Part shown: piece by piece, positions 1-6,221 of the stretch
Position numbering within the stretch: position 1 is the stretch's first letter
Layout: every line of letters begins with the position of its first letter
From: Cellvibrionales bacterium UBA2618
Lineage (GTDB): Bacteria > Pseudomonadota > Gammaproteobacteria > Pseudomonadales > Porticoccaceae
Assembly: GCA_002339165.1 (NCBI GenBank)
Contig: DDJS01000031.1
Span: forward strand, 1,150 to 8,945
Direction: 5' to 3'
Length of the DNA: 7,796 bases
Program-made: the position numbers and the translations under genes
The notes under the pieces: generated by a model
Database searches by the model: none
What the model was told of the DNA's origin: nothing
Seen by the model: the letters and a program-made list of their open reading frames with translations, nothing else

Positions 1-48
1 GATTGCATTGAGGTTGGATCGCACTTAGGTTGAATTACATTTAGGTTC
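1..48. repeat. 16-base tandem repeat, three copies, at the window edge
   Basis: Three adjacent 16-base units can be read: GATTGCATTGAGGTTG, GATCGCACTTAGGTTG and AATTACATTTAGGTTC. They share the approximate consensus RATYRCAYTTAGGTTS. The array stops cleanly at base 48 and may extend to the left of the window. The unit length is not a multiple of three codons' worth of a known peptide repeat, and no reading frame is evident around it. It may be a small intergenic minisatellite or a set of protein-binding sites; its function is unknown. Confidence 0.6.
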
Positions 49-330
49 ATCCGACAGATGTCGATCCAAAATCGATACGTAAGCCCTGGCAGGCGCCCGC
101 CGTTCGGATGGGATCGATTCGCGGTCTTCAGTCGACTTCCTGTCCGATAATATGCGCTATTTATGAGCGCTAGCAGCCGCTGGAGAGACCCAACTTCAAG
201 CGCTTATCGTGGCGCTCCTGCTCACTGGTAGCGCATCGATGGCATCCAGCATTTGATGCACTGATACCCGCTCGAGGCAATCAGCACGCAGTACAGTGCT
301 CCTTAACACGTTGGATTATGGCGCTTTATT

Positions 331-350
331 TAGATGCCAATAGATGCCAA
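331..350. repeat. 10-base perfect direct duplication
   Basis: TAGATGCCAA occurs twice without interruption. Each copy contains an ATG. Only the second (344) opens the 39-codon membrane-peptide frame; the first lies in another frame. The duplication is visible directly; whether it has any role is unknown. Confidence 0.7.
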
Positions 351-463
351 ATTTACACACTATAATCATCTTTCTCATCGGCTTAACCATCATTCTCGCC
401 GACCTAACCGTCCTCCTGACTGTCGATGGGCTGCAATTTAGCGCCATTACCGATCAATACTAA
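344..463 (+). CDS. Possible 39-residue single-helix membrane peptide
   Basis: This is a short open frame starting MPNLHTIIIFLIGLTIIL and ending with the polar tail QFSAITDQY before TAA. Residues 6-27 are almost entirely Ile, Leu, Val, Thr and Gly, which would form one membrane-spanning helix; Asp20 sits within it, which is unusual. Most codons end in C, resembling coding sequence rather than a chance run. Against it, no convincing Shine-Dalgarno sequence lies upstream of the ATG, the start sits in a 10-base duplication, and no family is recognised. It could be a small membrane protein, a type I toxin-like peptide, or a chance frame. No function is proposed. Confidence 0.28.
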   Translation: MPNLHTIIIFLIGLTIILADLTVLLTVDGLQFSAITDQY

Positions 464-605
464 TGATCGACACCCGAGTATAATTTGCTTTGTACGGCGA
501 TTGGACACGGCCAATGGACCTTGATTGCGCGGCAGATGGCATTGATTATTGAGAAAGGGCAGAATGCGGCTGACAAATATTCAAATAGCGATGATCGTGT
601 TAGGC

Positions 606-621
606 TCTAATTTAAATTAGA
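606..621. promoter_or_regulatory. 16-base perfect palindrome upstream of the propeller gene
   Basis: TCTAATTTAAATTAGA is a perfect inverted repeat with no spacer. It lies 59 bases before the ATG of the beta-propeller gene and abuts the 20-base tandem repeat. Its symmetry and position suit an operator for a dimeric repressor. No regulator family can be named from the sequence, and it does not match the MntR-type sites further right. Confidence 0.4.
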
Positions 622-668
622 AGCTTTGGTTTCCAAGTAGAACCTTTGGTTTTCAAATAGACCCTTTG
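621..668 (+). repeat. 20-base tandem repeat before the propeller gene
   Basis: Two full units, AAGCTTTGGTTTCCAAGTAG (621-640) and AACCTTTGGTTTTCAAATAG (641-660), match at 17 of 20 positions. A third partial unit (ACCCTTTG) follows. Each full unit has internal dyad symmetry (TTGG-TTT-CCAA in the first, TTTG-N5-CAAA in the second). The 20-bp period puts the copies about two helical turns apart on one DNA face, as expected for cooperative binding sites. The array ends about 12 bases before the ATG at 681, so it would overlap the promoter or 5' leader. Confidence 0.6.
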
Positions 669-680
669 CGAGACTTTATT

Positions 681-2036
681 ATGCAGACTTTTCGCGCCTA
701 TTACGTCGCCCTGATGGCGACTGCCTTGTATTCGCTGTGTGCCTATTCGCAGGCCCAGTCCCCTGAGCGATTGCCGCAAAATTCGTCTGCAATCGCCGAG
801 GCGACAGAGGCCTCAACCGCCTGCCGCGACGGCAGTGGACGCCTGCGAGGTAACGCAGCGGCGATGACTGATGGCGTTGCCGCTAACAATTTACGCCTGC
901 GCGATGTGGTGGTGGTGGGCAATAATTGGGACGGCACCATCGATCTTTATGATCCACACACCTATCGATGCATCAAAGTACTGGATGCGGTGCCCGATAG
1001 AGAAGAACGCCTCAAAGAACTGGATTCTGGGGTTATACGACGAATCATGTCGTGGTTTATCAAACACCTGATTGGCGAGGGGCATCATCAAATGGTAGAC
1101 GACATGTTTACCTCGCATGATGGACGTCAGTTATTTGTTTCGCGGCCGAGTTTTGCCGACGTGGTGGCGCTCGATGTCAACACCGGTGAGATTGTTTGGC
1201 GGACGCCGGTGGAGGGTTCGAGATCGGACCATGCCGCGATTTCACCCGATGGACGAATATTTTTGGTGTCGGCTTCCACCGCCCGCAAGGTGCATGCCAT
1301 CGATACTGCCACTGGCGAGATTGTCGGCGAATTTACCTCGGGGGAAAGTCCGCATGAAAATACCTATTCCCGCGACGGAAAAAAAATCTATCACGCCAGT
1401 ATCGGTAAGGTCTATCTCCCCACGACTAGCGGTTGGTTAGACTGGCTCAAGGGCGATCGCTATTTTCAAATCGTCGATGCCGACAATTACCAGGTCTTGC
1501 AGCGGGTGGATATGGCCGAAAAGCTTGAGGCCTTCGGCATGCCGTGGATTGACAGCGCGGTGCGGCCAATGGCGGTGGCTCCCGACGGCAAGTTTGTGTA
1601 CATGCAGCTTTCATTTTTTCACGGTTTTATCGAGTATGACACCCAACGTCAAGTCGTTACACGGGCCTTAAATCTGCCGGTGCCTGCGGCGATTCAAGCC
1701 TTGGATTTGAGCGATTACCAATTAAATTCTGCTCATCATGGTCTGGCGATTAATCATGCCGGAACGCAGCTTTGCGTCGCAGCGACAATGTCGGGTTATG
1801 CGGCGATCGTCGAGCGCGCGTCATTTGAATACCGCAGCGTTAAATTGTCCGAGCATCCACTCGATGCTAAACCCTATTGGGCTACCGAGAGCGCGGATGG
1901 CAAATACTGTTACGTGTCGGTGAGCGAGCAGGATCGTGTTGCGGTGATCTCTTTTGAGGAAGCCCGTGAAGTGGCGAGTTTCCCAGTTGGCGATCACCCC
2001 CAGCGCGTGCGCACTGGCAAATTGTGGTTGCCGTAA
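681..2036 (+). CDS. Exported YVTN/YncE-like beta-propeller protein
   Basis: The 451-residue product is probably periplasmic. It begins with a Sec signal peptide (about residues 1-25; hydrophobic core YVALMATALYSLCAY, likely cut near SQAQ-S), followed by a low-complexity linker. From about residue 75 to the end, repeated blade-like units appear, such as SPDGRIFLVSAS..KVHAIDTATGEIV (about 188-215), SHDGRQLF..VVALDVNTGEIVW (about 145-173) and APDGKFVYMQ (about 300-309). These are the YVTN/YncE type of beta-propeller repeat. The tail HPQRVRTGKLWLP closes the last blade. The frame extends to a TTG at 666, but ATG 681 is preferred because the signal peptide then starts normally; no strong ribosome site marks either. 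E. coli yncE sits beside the TonB-dependent receptor gene yncD, and here too a receptor gene is nearby, although on the opposite strand and not adjacent. The ligand is unknown, and the palindrome plus tandem repeats just upstream may control it. Confidence 0.75.
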   Translation: MQTFRAYYVALMATALYSLCAYSQAQSPERLPQNSSAIAEATEASTACRDGSGRLRGNAAAMTDGVAANNLRLRDVVVVGNNWDGTIDLYDPHTYRCIKVLDAVPDREERLKELDSGVIRRIMSWFIKHLIGEGHHQMVDDMFTSHDGRQLFVSRPSFADVVALDVNTGEIVWRTPVEGSRSDHAAISPDGRIFLVSASTARKVHAIDTATGEIVGEFTSGESPHENTYSRDGKKIYHASIGKVYLPTTSGWLDWLKGDRYFQIVDADNYQVLQRVDMAEKLEAFGMPWIDSAVRPMAVAPDGKFVYMQLSFFHGFIEYDTQRQVVTRALNLPVPAAIQALDLSDYQLNSAHHGLAINHAGTQLCVAATMSGYAAIVERASFEYRSVKLSEHPLDAKPYWATESADGKYCYVSVSEQDRVAVISFEEAREVASFPVGDHPQRVRTGKLWLP

Positions 2037-2453
2037 TATTTGCGTTAAAAGTTGACTGTTAAGTCGGTGGGCTGGCAACGATTTTAGAAGTGACTTAGCC
2101 AACGCTGGATTAACTGCCTCGACTAACGGTGGGATTTTGCGCTAAGGCTCTAAAATATCCGTCAAATACCGCAAAAAAAGTCTTTTTAGAAAGCCTATTG
2201 GATATACTTACGCATGTGTCGCGCACATACACGGGCTTCAAGGTTATAGATCGGTTTGCAACGGTTTGAATAAACAGTAGTAGGCTCCGCTGGCGGTGAC
2301 TACGGCGTTCAGACATAAAAATAAGCTCGATGACAGTCATTCTTCGGCGTTGGTGCGATTAGATAGTTTGAGACTGATCCGCAGTCCGCGAGAGGGTTGT
2401 ACATAAATAAACGTTGGATACTCTAGTCGGCGCCAGCCGTTGAGGACAGGCTA
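2037..2453. other. 417-base spacer without a supported gene
   Basis: No frame here looks coding. The longest (76 codons on the minus strand, 2110-2340) has no family resemblance or ribosome site. An A-rich and T-rich run at 2174-2187 can fold only into a weak A:T stem. No convincing terminator follows the propeller stop codon at 2036. The right end, about 2397-2450, must hold the promoter and leader of the small gene at 2454: a TTGTAC at 2397 and a GATACT at 2417 are present, but only 14 bases apart, so the promoter is uncertain. Confidence 0.4.
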
Positions 2454-2636
2454 ATGGACGAAAAAGAAAAAATCTTTAAACACTTGCAGGACCGCCTATC
2501 TTCAGTCTCTGATCGGGAAGACAAAGAGGGCCGGGAAGAGATAGAAAAGCGCATTGCGTTGGCGCGGATTTTTTTACAGGCGCAAGAGCGCTACGATCAA
2601 CTCAAGCAGCAACACGAGGTCGCTAAAAAGGATTGA
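2454..2636 (+). CDS. Small charged helical protein of unknown function
   Basis: The 60-residue product is rich in Glu, Lys, Arg, Asp and Gln, has no cysteine or proline and no signal peptide or membrane segment, so it should be cytoplasmic. Almost the whole chain should be helical; the part EEIEKRIALARIFLQAQERY (about 28-47) has hydrophobic residues spaced as in an amphipathic helix or short coiled coil. The ATG is well supported by GAGG at 2442-2445, eight bases upstream. It stands alone and converges on the thioredoxin-like gene, whose end is 74 bases away. No family is recognised. The good ribosome site and protein-like composition favour a real gene over a chance frame. Confidence 0.6.
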   Translation: MDEKEKIFKHLQDRLSSVSDREDKEGREEIEKRIALARIFLQAQERYDQLKQQHEVAKKD

Positions 2637-2675
2637 GGCGGTGACTACTAGTTTAGCGATTTGATCGACTTATAC

Positions 2676-2697
2676 TTCGGCCGCAGCGGCGTGCGAA
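2676..2697. terminator. Weak hairpin between convergent genes
   Basis: TTCG (2676-2679) pairs with CGAA (2694-2697) and CGC (2682-2684) with GCG (2689-2691), giving seven base pairs around a 2x2 internal loop and a four-base loop. It lies between two converging genes, where a bidirectional terminator would be expected. There is no T-run on either side, so intrinsic termination is doubtful. Confidence 0.2.
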
Positions 2698-2710
2698 TAT
2701 TGCCTTGGCG

Positions 2711-3277
2711 TCAACATTCGAGCTGTGCACTGCGGTTGAGAAGGGTGGTTAACTCGGCTTCAGGGACATGCCCGTCGAGTTGCAAGACCGGGTGACCATG
2801 GGCGTTAAAAATCAGTAATTTGGGGACATTAAGATCGTCTAGCGCGTTGCTTAAATTACGATTAACTAAAAAAGCAGGAAATTTATTCTGACTTCGTTTG
2901 AGCGCTCGTAGCAACGGCTGTTTACGTTCGCCAATACCGATCATAACCGGTGTCAACGCCGGACAAGTGGCGACAATTTTTTTCAAAACGCGGTGTTGGG
3001 CATGGCACCAATGGCAGTTTTGTGTAAATAGCGCCATGGCTATAATTTTTCCTTGGAGCGCACTGAGATCGCGGCGTTCGGAACTGCTAAGAGATTCGAA
3101 CGTTTCTGAGTAGATGACTGCGGTCGCCGCCGCAGTCGTAACCTCAATGGCAGTTGAGTCTTGATCAGTATTTGCGCGTGCCATCGGCACCAGCAAGCAC
3201 AGCAGAACGAGGCTTTTTGTCGTTAGGTTAAAGGCCCATTGAGGAGCACGTTGACGGGCCATATAGATAGCGATCAT
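2711..3277 (-). CDS. Exported thioredoxin-fold protein with CHWC motif
   Basis: The 188-residue product has an N-terminal signal sequence with hydrophobic core SLVLLCLLV (about 22-30) and a likely cut after PMARA, so it should act in the periplasm. The thioredoxin-like domain starts with the strand KIIAMALFTQ (77-86), followed by the redox motif Cys88-His-Trp-Cys91 and its helix. Val-Pro at 151-152 before the strand KLLIF is the usual cis-proline position. Glu/Asp-rich and basic stretches fill the rest, and a final Cys is the last residue. Its ATG overlaps the receptor stop codon in an ATGA, so the two proteins are probably translationally coupled; no separate ribosome site is seen, and a second in-frame ATG (3262) is an alternative start. 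Known relatives of this fold reduce, oxidise or isomerise disulfides. The target here is not shown by sequence; the CxxC in the receptor plug is an attractive candidate. Confidence 0.72.
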   Translation of the reverse strand: MIAIYMARQRAPQWAFNLTTKSLVLLCLLVPMARANTDQDSTAIEVTTAAATAVIYSETFESLSSSERRDLSALQGKIIAMALFTQNCHWCHAQHRVLKKIVATCPALTPVMIGIGERKQPLLRALKRSQNKFPAFLVNRNLSNALDDLNVPKLLIFNAHGHPVLQLDGHVPEAELTTLLNRSAQLEC

Positions 3278-5415
3278 AGATCTAGATCGAAGCCGATATA
3301 GGCTGTTCTACCGCGCAGTGGTGCGTAGATATAAGTCACATTATAGCCACCTTCGGCGTCGTACATCAGCGGAGAACTTTCATCTTTTGCCTGACTGTAG
3401 TCGAGAAGATTAGTCGCCCCCAGATATACCTGAACCTTGGGAGTCAGCCGATAACCAACTTTTAGATCAACATTTATATAGCTCGGCACGCGTTGCGGTT
3501 TAGCACGATCGGCAGTCTCGTTCTCGTAACCGAGATAATTGTAGTCGCGAAGATCTCGGTTGGCGATCGTCGAGGCGCTGGCGGTGATGCGCCAGTTCGC
3601 GCTGTTCCAAAGGCCACTGAGGGTCGCTCTGCGCTCTATAGGTGCAATCCCAAAGCTATCTTTAAAGGTGCGGTTGTAACGGTATTGTTCAGCGCTGATG
3701 CCGATATTGAGGCTTTCACTAATTTGATAGTTGAGGGTCCAGTCGAGAGCATCCACTCGGGCAGTCGAGTCGAGTTGATCGAGCACAGGAACCTCTTCGG
3801 CGTTTATGCCAAGCGTCGCTAGATGATCGACCTCGGTGCGGGCAACAGATAAGGTCGACACGATTCGCTCTGCGGTATAGTTCAGTGAGTAATTGTAGCC
3901 GATAGATCGCTCTAGTTGGTCGACGGCCACCTGATAGCCTTTTTCACTATCAAGAATACCGTGGTCGCTTTCAAAAAATGACAGCGGTGCCCGGTAACCG
4001 CGGCCAATCGAAAGACGTGATTGCCAGTCGTCATTATGTCTAAAACGCATATCTAGGCGCGGAGACAAAAGAGTTTCGCCAATTTCATCGCCGCTGGCGA
4101 GACTGTCGATAAAATCTGCGCGCACGTGATCGATGCGCAGGGCAAATTCGAGCCCAAAATAATCGGTGGGTGTCCAGCTATCTTGCAGATAGAGGCCGAG
4201 TACATCGTAGTCAAAGCTGTCTGCCATATAGTTAGGGTTGTCGATTAATGCCTGCGATCGTGAGCGCATCGATTCGCTGCGGTTGTCGATTCCAAAGGTC
4301 AAAAAGTGCTGGTCGGATAATTCATAGTTAAAACGCATATCGGTATAGCGCATAACGTCGTCTGCGTAGTAATCTATCCCCTCGTAATACGAATCTTGAA
4401 CATGCGCGATATAGGCCATACTCCAAGTAACATTGAGTGCCGAGGGGAAGTCGTGCAAGAGGTTGATAATCACTTCGTCGCGGGTGCTATGGACCCATTC
4501 GGTGGTTTCCCAGGGCTTGCCAATGAAGCGACCTTGAACGTTGCCAGCGGCGAACAATTGCTCTGAATCGCCGTCACTCTGTGACTCGATTGCCCGTTCA
4601 ATGGAATGCGCGGTGTCGCCTAAAACGGGCCCACCAAACACCTCGGAACGCGTGTGATTAACGCGTAGGCGCAAGTTAGTGCGATAATTCATATCGTAGG
4701 AAACAGCCCCGGTGATCGATTGATTGTCTAAATATGGAGATTCGCTAACACCGTTGTTATCTCCGTCGTATTGATCGCGCGAGTCGACCTGTATCACCAA
4801 GTTGGCTTGCACATCACCGCCTTGGTTCAGGCCGGCAAAAAACAAGGACGCCTTTTGATAGCCGAGTTCACCTCCGGCGACGTCTAGCTCGATCTGATTC
4901 CTCGTCGGAATCTGGGTCACCATATTGATGGTGCCGCCGATGGCTTCGGGTGCGATTAAGGACGCACCAGCACCGCGGGCGATGTCGATAGTGCCGATGC
5001 CCGCCATGGCGACAGCGTCCAGACCGTAAAAACCCGACAACATGGTATGCAAGGGAATACCATCGATCAACACGTTGGTGTGTTCACCCTTTAAGCCATT
5101 GATCATGACCCGTTTAGCGCCACACATAGAGCATTCATTGGAGACTCTGACACCGAGCGCTGACTGAATAGCCTCGGTTAGGCTGGCCGCCTGGCGATCT
5201 TTGATTTGCTCGGCACTCAACATTTCCGTTTTCGCGATGCTGTCCTTGAGTTCCCCAGCTTTATACAGGCGCTGCCTGACACCCTCTACGACAATAGATT
5301 CGATCAATCTGCCGGCGGTTTTTGGCGCCAGCTCCTGAGTTAGTGCTAGACTCGAAAACAACCAAGTGGTGACTGCCGCAGCACCCAGCGTTATTAGTAA
5401 TATAGTTGTGTTCAT
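3274..5415 (-). CDS. TonB-dependent outer-membrane receptor with CxxC plug motif
   Basis: The 713-residue product has a signal peptide (about 1-27), a TonB-box-like ESIVVEG (39-45), a plug domain (about 55-168) and a 22-strand-type beta-barrel to the C-terminus. Plug landmarks are VMINGLKGEHTNVLIDGIPL (103-122), IDIARGAGASLIAPEAIGGTINMVT (144-168, receptor plug signature), and a Cys95-Ser-Met-Cys98 pair just before the NGL segment. An acidic loop DGDNNGVSE (217-225) resembles a calcium-type loop. The barrel contains GRGYRAPLSFFESDHGIL. These features mark a receptor subfamily with a CxxC plug, but do not by themselves identify the substrate. The divergent MntR-like gene and two MntR-type palindromes over the promoter suggest manganese or a manganese complex. 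A weak AAGG-like ribosome site lies upstream of the ATG. It is the first gene of an operon with the thioredoxin-like gene. A siderophore, cobalamin or copper substrate remains possible. Confidence 0.88.
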   Translation of the reverse strand: MNTTILLITLGAAAVTTWLFSSLALTQELAPKTAGRLIESIVVEGVRQRLYKAGELKDSIAKTEMLSAEQIKDRQAASLTEAIQSALGVRVSNECSMCGAKRVMINGLKGEHTNVLIDGIPLHTMLSGFYGLDAVAMAGIGTIDIARGAGASLIAPEAIGGTINMVTQIPTRNQIELDVAGGELGYQKASLFFAGLNQGGDVQANLVIQVDSRDQYDGDNNGVSESPYLDNQSITGAVSYDMNYRTNLRLRVNHTRSEVFGGPVLGDTAHSIERAIESQSDGDSEQLFAAGNVQGRFIGKPWETTEWVHSTRDEVIINLLHDFPSALNVTWSMAYIAHVQDSYYEGIDYYADDVMRYTDMRFNYELSDQHFLTFGIDNRSESMRSRSQALIDNPNYMADSFDYDVLGLYLQDSWTPTDYFGLEFALRIDHVRADFIDSLASGDEIGETLLSPRLDMRFRHNDDWQSRLSIGRGYRAPLSFFESDHGILDSEKGYQVAVDQLERSIGYNYSLNYTAERIVSTLSVARTEVDHLATLGINAEEVPVLDQLDSTARVDALDWTLNYQISESLNIGISAEQYRYNRTFKDSFGIAPIERRATLSGLWNSANWRITASASTIANRDLRDYNYLGYENETADRAKPQRVPSYINVDLKVGYRLTPKVQVYLGATNLLDYSQAKDESSPLMYDAEGGYNVTYIYAPLRGRTAYIGFDLDL

Positions 5416-5453
5416 AAATGGCTGCCTTAGGTAGCGTTATTAAATCGAGCTTA

Positions 5454-5482
5454 AATATACCGACGATTACCAACAAAATGTA
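5454..5482 (-). promoter_or_regulatory. Candidate promoter of the receptor operon
   Basis: On the minus strand, a -10 TATATT (5454-5459) is preceded by 17 bases and a weak -35 TACATT (5477-5482). The -35 element overlaps the edge of the proximal GTAGC-N4-GCTAC palindrome, so a bound regulator would block RNA polymerase. The -10 is good; the -35 matches the consensus poorly. Confidence 0.4.
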
Positions 5483-5493
5483 GCATAAGCTAC
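5480..5493. promoter_or_regulatory. MntR-type operator, receptor-proximal copy
   Basis: GTAGC-ATAA-GCTAC is a perfect 5-bp inverted repeat with a 4-base spacer. The TAGC-N4-GCTA core equals the core of the enterobacterial MntR box (ATAGC-N4-GCTAT). Together with flanking AAT and GGA it forms a 20-base unit (5477-5496) that recurs at 5498-5517 with 17 of 20 identical bases; the only differences lie in the spacer. It overlaps the proposed -35 of the receptor promoter. Confidence 0.65.
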
Positions 5494-5500
5494 GGATAAT

Positions 5501-5514
5501 GTAGCAGTGGCTAC
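5501..5514. promoter_or_regulatory. MntR-type operator, regulator-proximal copy
   Basis: GTAGC-AGTG-GCTAC has the same arms as the copy at 5480, starting 21 bp away, which places both on the same DNA face. It covers the proposed -35 of the regulator's own promoter, so autoregulation is expected. The spacer bases differ between the copies while the arms and flanks are kept, as expected of protein-binding sites. Confidence 0.65.
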
Positions 5515-5535
5515 GGAGTATGCCGAGAGTATACT
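5508..5535 (+). promoter_or_regulatory. Candidate promoter of the MntR-like gene
   Basis: A good -10 TATACT (5530-5535) has a weak -35 TGGCTA (5508-5513) 16 bases upstream, inside the second operator. Transcription would start near 5542, leaving a leader of about 28 bases before the TTG start at 5570. This also argues against translation starting at the GTG at 5507, which would lie upstream of the transcript. Confidence 0.45.
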
Positions 5536-5569
5536 TCTATGGCAACAAACTTTTCTGATTGGGGGTTGT

Positions 5570-5983
5570 TTGAAAGAAAAAGTCAAAGCGCGCTCGGTTC
5601 CTTTTTCGAAGACCCGCAATCGCCATGCCAATGAAACGGCTGAAGATTACGTCGAGGCGGTCGCAGAAATTATCGAGGAGTCAGGCGAATGTAGAGTGCT
5701 GGATTTGGCGCGACATTTTAATGTCAGCCACGTGACTGTTTCGCGAATAGTCAAACGCTTACAAGATCAACAACTGTTGTATTCCCAACCCTATCGCCCG
5801 GTCGATCTGACCCCTAAAGGTGCTAAATTTGCCAAGCGCGTTAGGGAACGTCACGCGGTCGTTCTTGCTTTCTTAATGGCGCTCGGGGTAGACAAATCCA
5901 GTGCCCAGATTGACAGTGAGGGCATTGAACACCATGTCGGGCCAAAAACGTTGGCGGCAATGAAACGATTTTTAGAGCCATAA
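5570..5983 (+). CDS. mntR: MntR-like manganese-responsive regulator (DtxR family)
   Basis: From the TTG at 5570 the product has 137 residues, close to E. coli MntR (about 155). A winged-helix domain includes the helix-turn-helix LDLARHFNVSHVTVSRIVKR (44-63) and a wing ending DLTPKG. The metal-binding and dimer region has RERH and DSEGIEHHV. All six manganese ligands known from Bacillus subtilis MntR have counterparts: Asp26 and Glu29 (EDYVE), His95, Glu117, Glu120 and His121. The C-terminal SH3-like domain of iron-dependent DtxR proteins is absent, as in MntR. The frame is open to a GTG at 5507, but that codon lies in an operator and upstream of the predicted transcript. TTG 5570 has GGGGG four bases upstream and is the last usable start before the conserved domain. 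It is divergent from the receptor operon and probably represses both when manganese is plentiful. Confidence 0.85.
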   Translation: MKEKVKARSVPFSKTRNRHANETAEDYVEAVAEIIEESGECRVLDLARHFNVSHVTVSRIVKRLQDQQLLYSQPYRPVDLTPKGAKFAKRVRERHAVVLAFLMALGVDKSSAQIDSEGIEHHVGPKTLAAMKRFLEP

Positions 5984-6061
5984 GTCTGGCTTACTGTCGG
6001 TTGATCTGTCGGCAGATTAAGTATCTTCCATAAGCATTCGCCATGTGAATTGACCGCATTA

Positions 6062-6094
6062 CACAGCAAAGACTGTGGGCTAGTGCCGTTTTTT
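6062..6094 (+). terminator. Possible weak terminator downstream of the MntR-like gene
   Basis: CACAG (6062-6066) can pair with CTGTG (6073-6077) around a six-base loop, followed by GGC-TAGT-GCC (6078-6087) and a run of six T (6089-6094). The stems are short, but the T-run on the coding strand about 105 bases past the stop codon suits an intrinsic terminator. Confidence 0.3.
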
Positions 6095-6206
6095 AACCGC
6101 TATTTGCCTTAAAGTGATGCTTTTGTCTGGCTCATATGCAACCGCAATTTGCGCCTAAAAATAGTTAGTAAAAAATACAGCGCCAATAAAAAGTACGCCG
6201 GTCGCA

Positions 6207-6213
6207 GGGAGGT
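6207..6213 (+). promoter_or_regulatory. Strong ribosome binding site fixing a TTG start
   Basis: GGGAGGT is a near-perfect Shine-Dalgarno sequence, with 8 bases between it and the TTG at 6222. There is no in-frame ATG before the pilin cleavage motif, so this site settles the choice of the non-standard start codon. Confidence 0.7.
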
Positions 6214-6221
6214 GCACTCGC

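Larger units (their letters stand above)
49..680. other. Long upstream region without a long gene
   Basis: Apart from the short features listed separately, this stretch shows stop codons in all frames and no recognisable RNA gene. A perfect TATAAT lies at 479-484, but no good -35 hexamer precedes it at normal spacing, so it is only a possible promoter for the propeller gene about 200 bases downstream. A second TATAAT at 361-366 lies inside the small membrane-peptide reading frame. A 24-codon frame at 537-611 is too short and featureless to call. Confidence 0.4.

Noticed and set aside
171..182. TAGC-AGCC-GCTG near-match to the MntR core far upstream of the propeller gene
   Set aside because: One arm is imperfect, it lies about 500 bases from the start codon, and there is no second copy or promoter next to it.
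2174..2187. A-run and T-run as a terminator for the propeller gene
   Set aside because: The stem would be only five A:T pairs, there is no GC-rich hairpin, and it lies about 140 bases past the stop codon.
2110..2340. 76-codon minus-strand frame in the spacer
   Set aside because: No ribosome site, no recognisable domain and a composition typical of chance frames.
2292..2648. Exact 12-base repeat GGCGGTGACTAC at 2292-2303 and 2637-2648, flanking the small gene
   Set aside because: One or two exact 12-base repeats are expected by chance in a window of this size, and the flanks differ; there is no sign of an insertion.
5539..5634. ATG at 5539 as the regulator start
   Set aside because: It is in a different frame and reaches a stop after 31 codons; the conserved MntR domain lies in the frame of TTG 5570.
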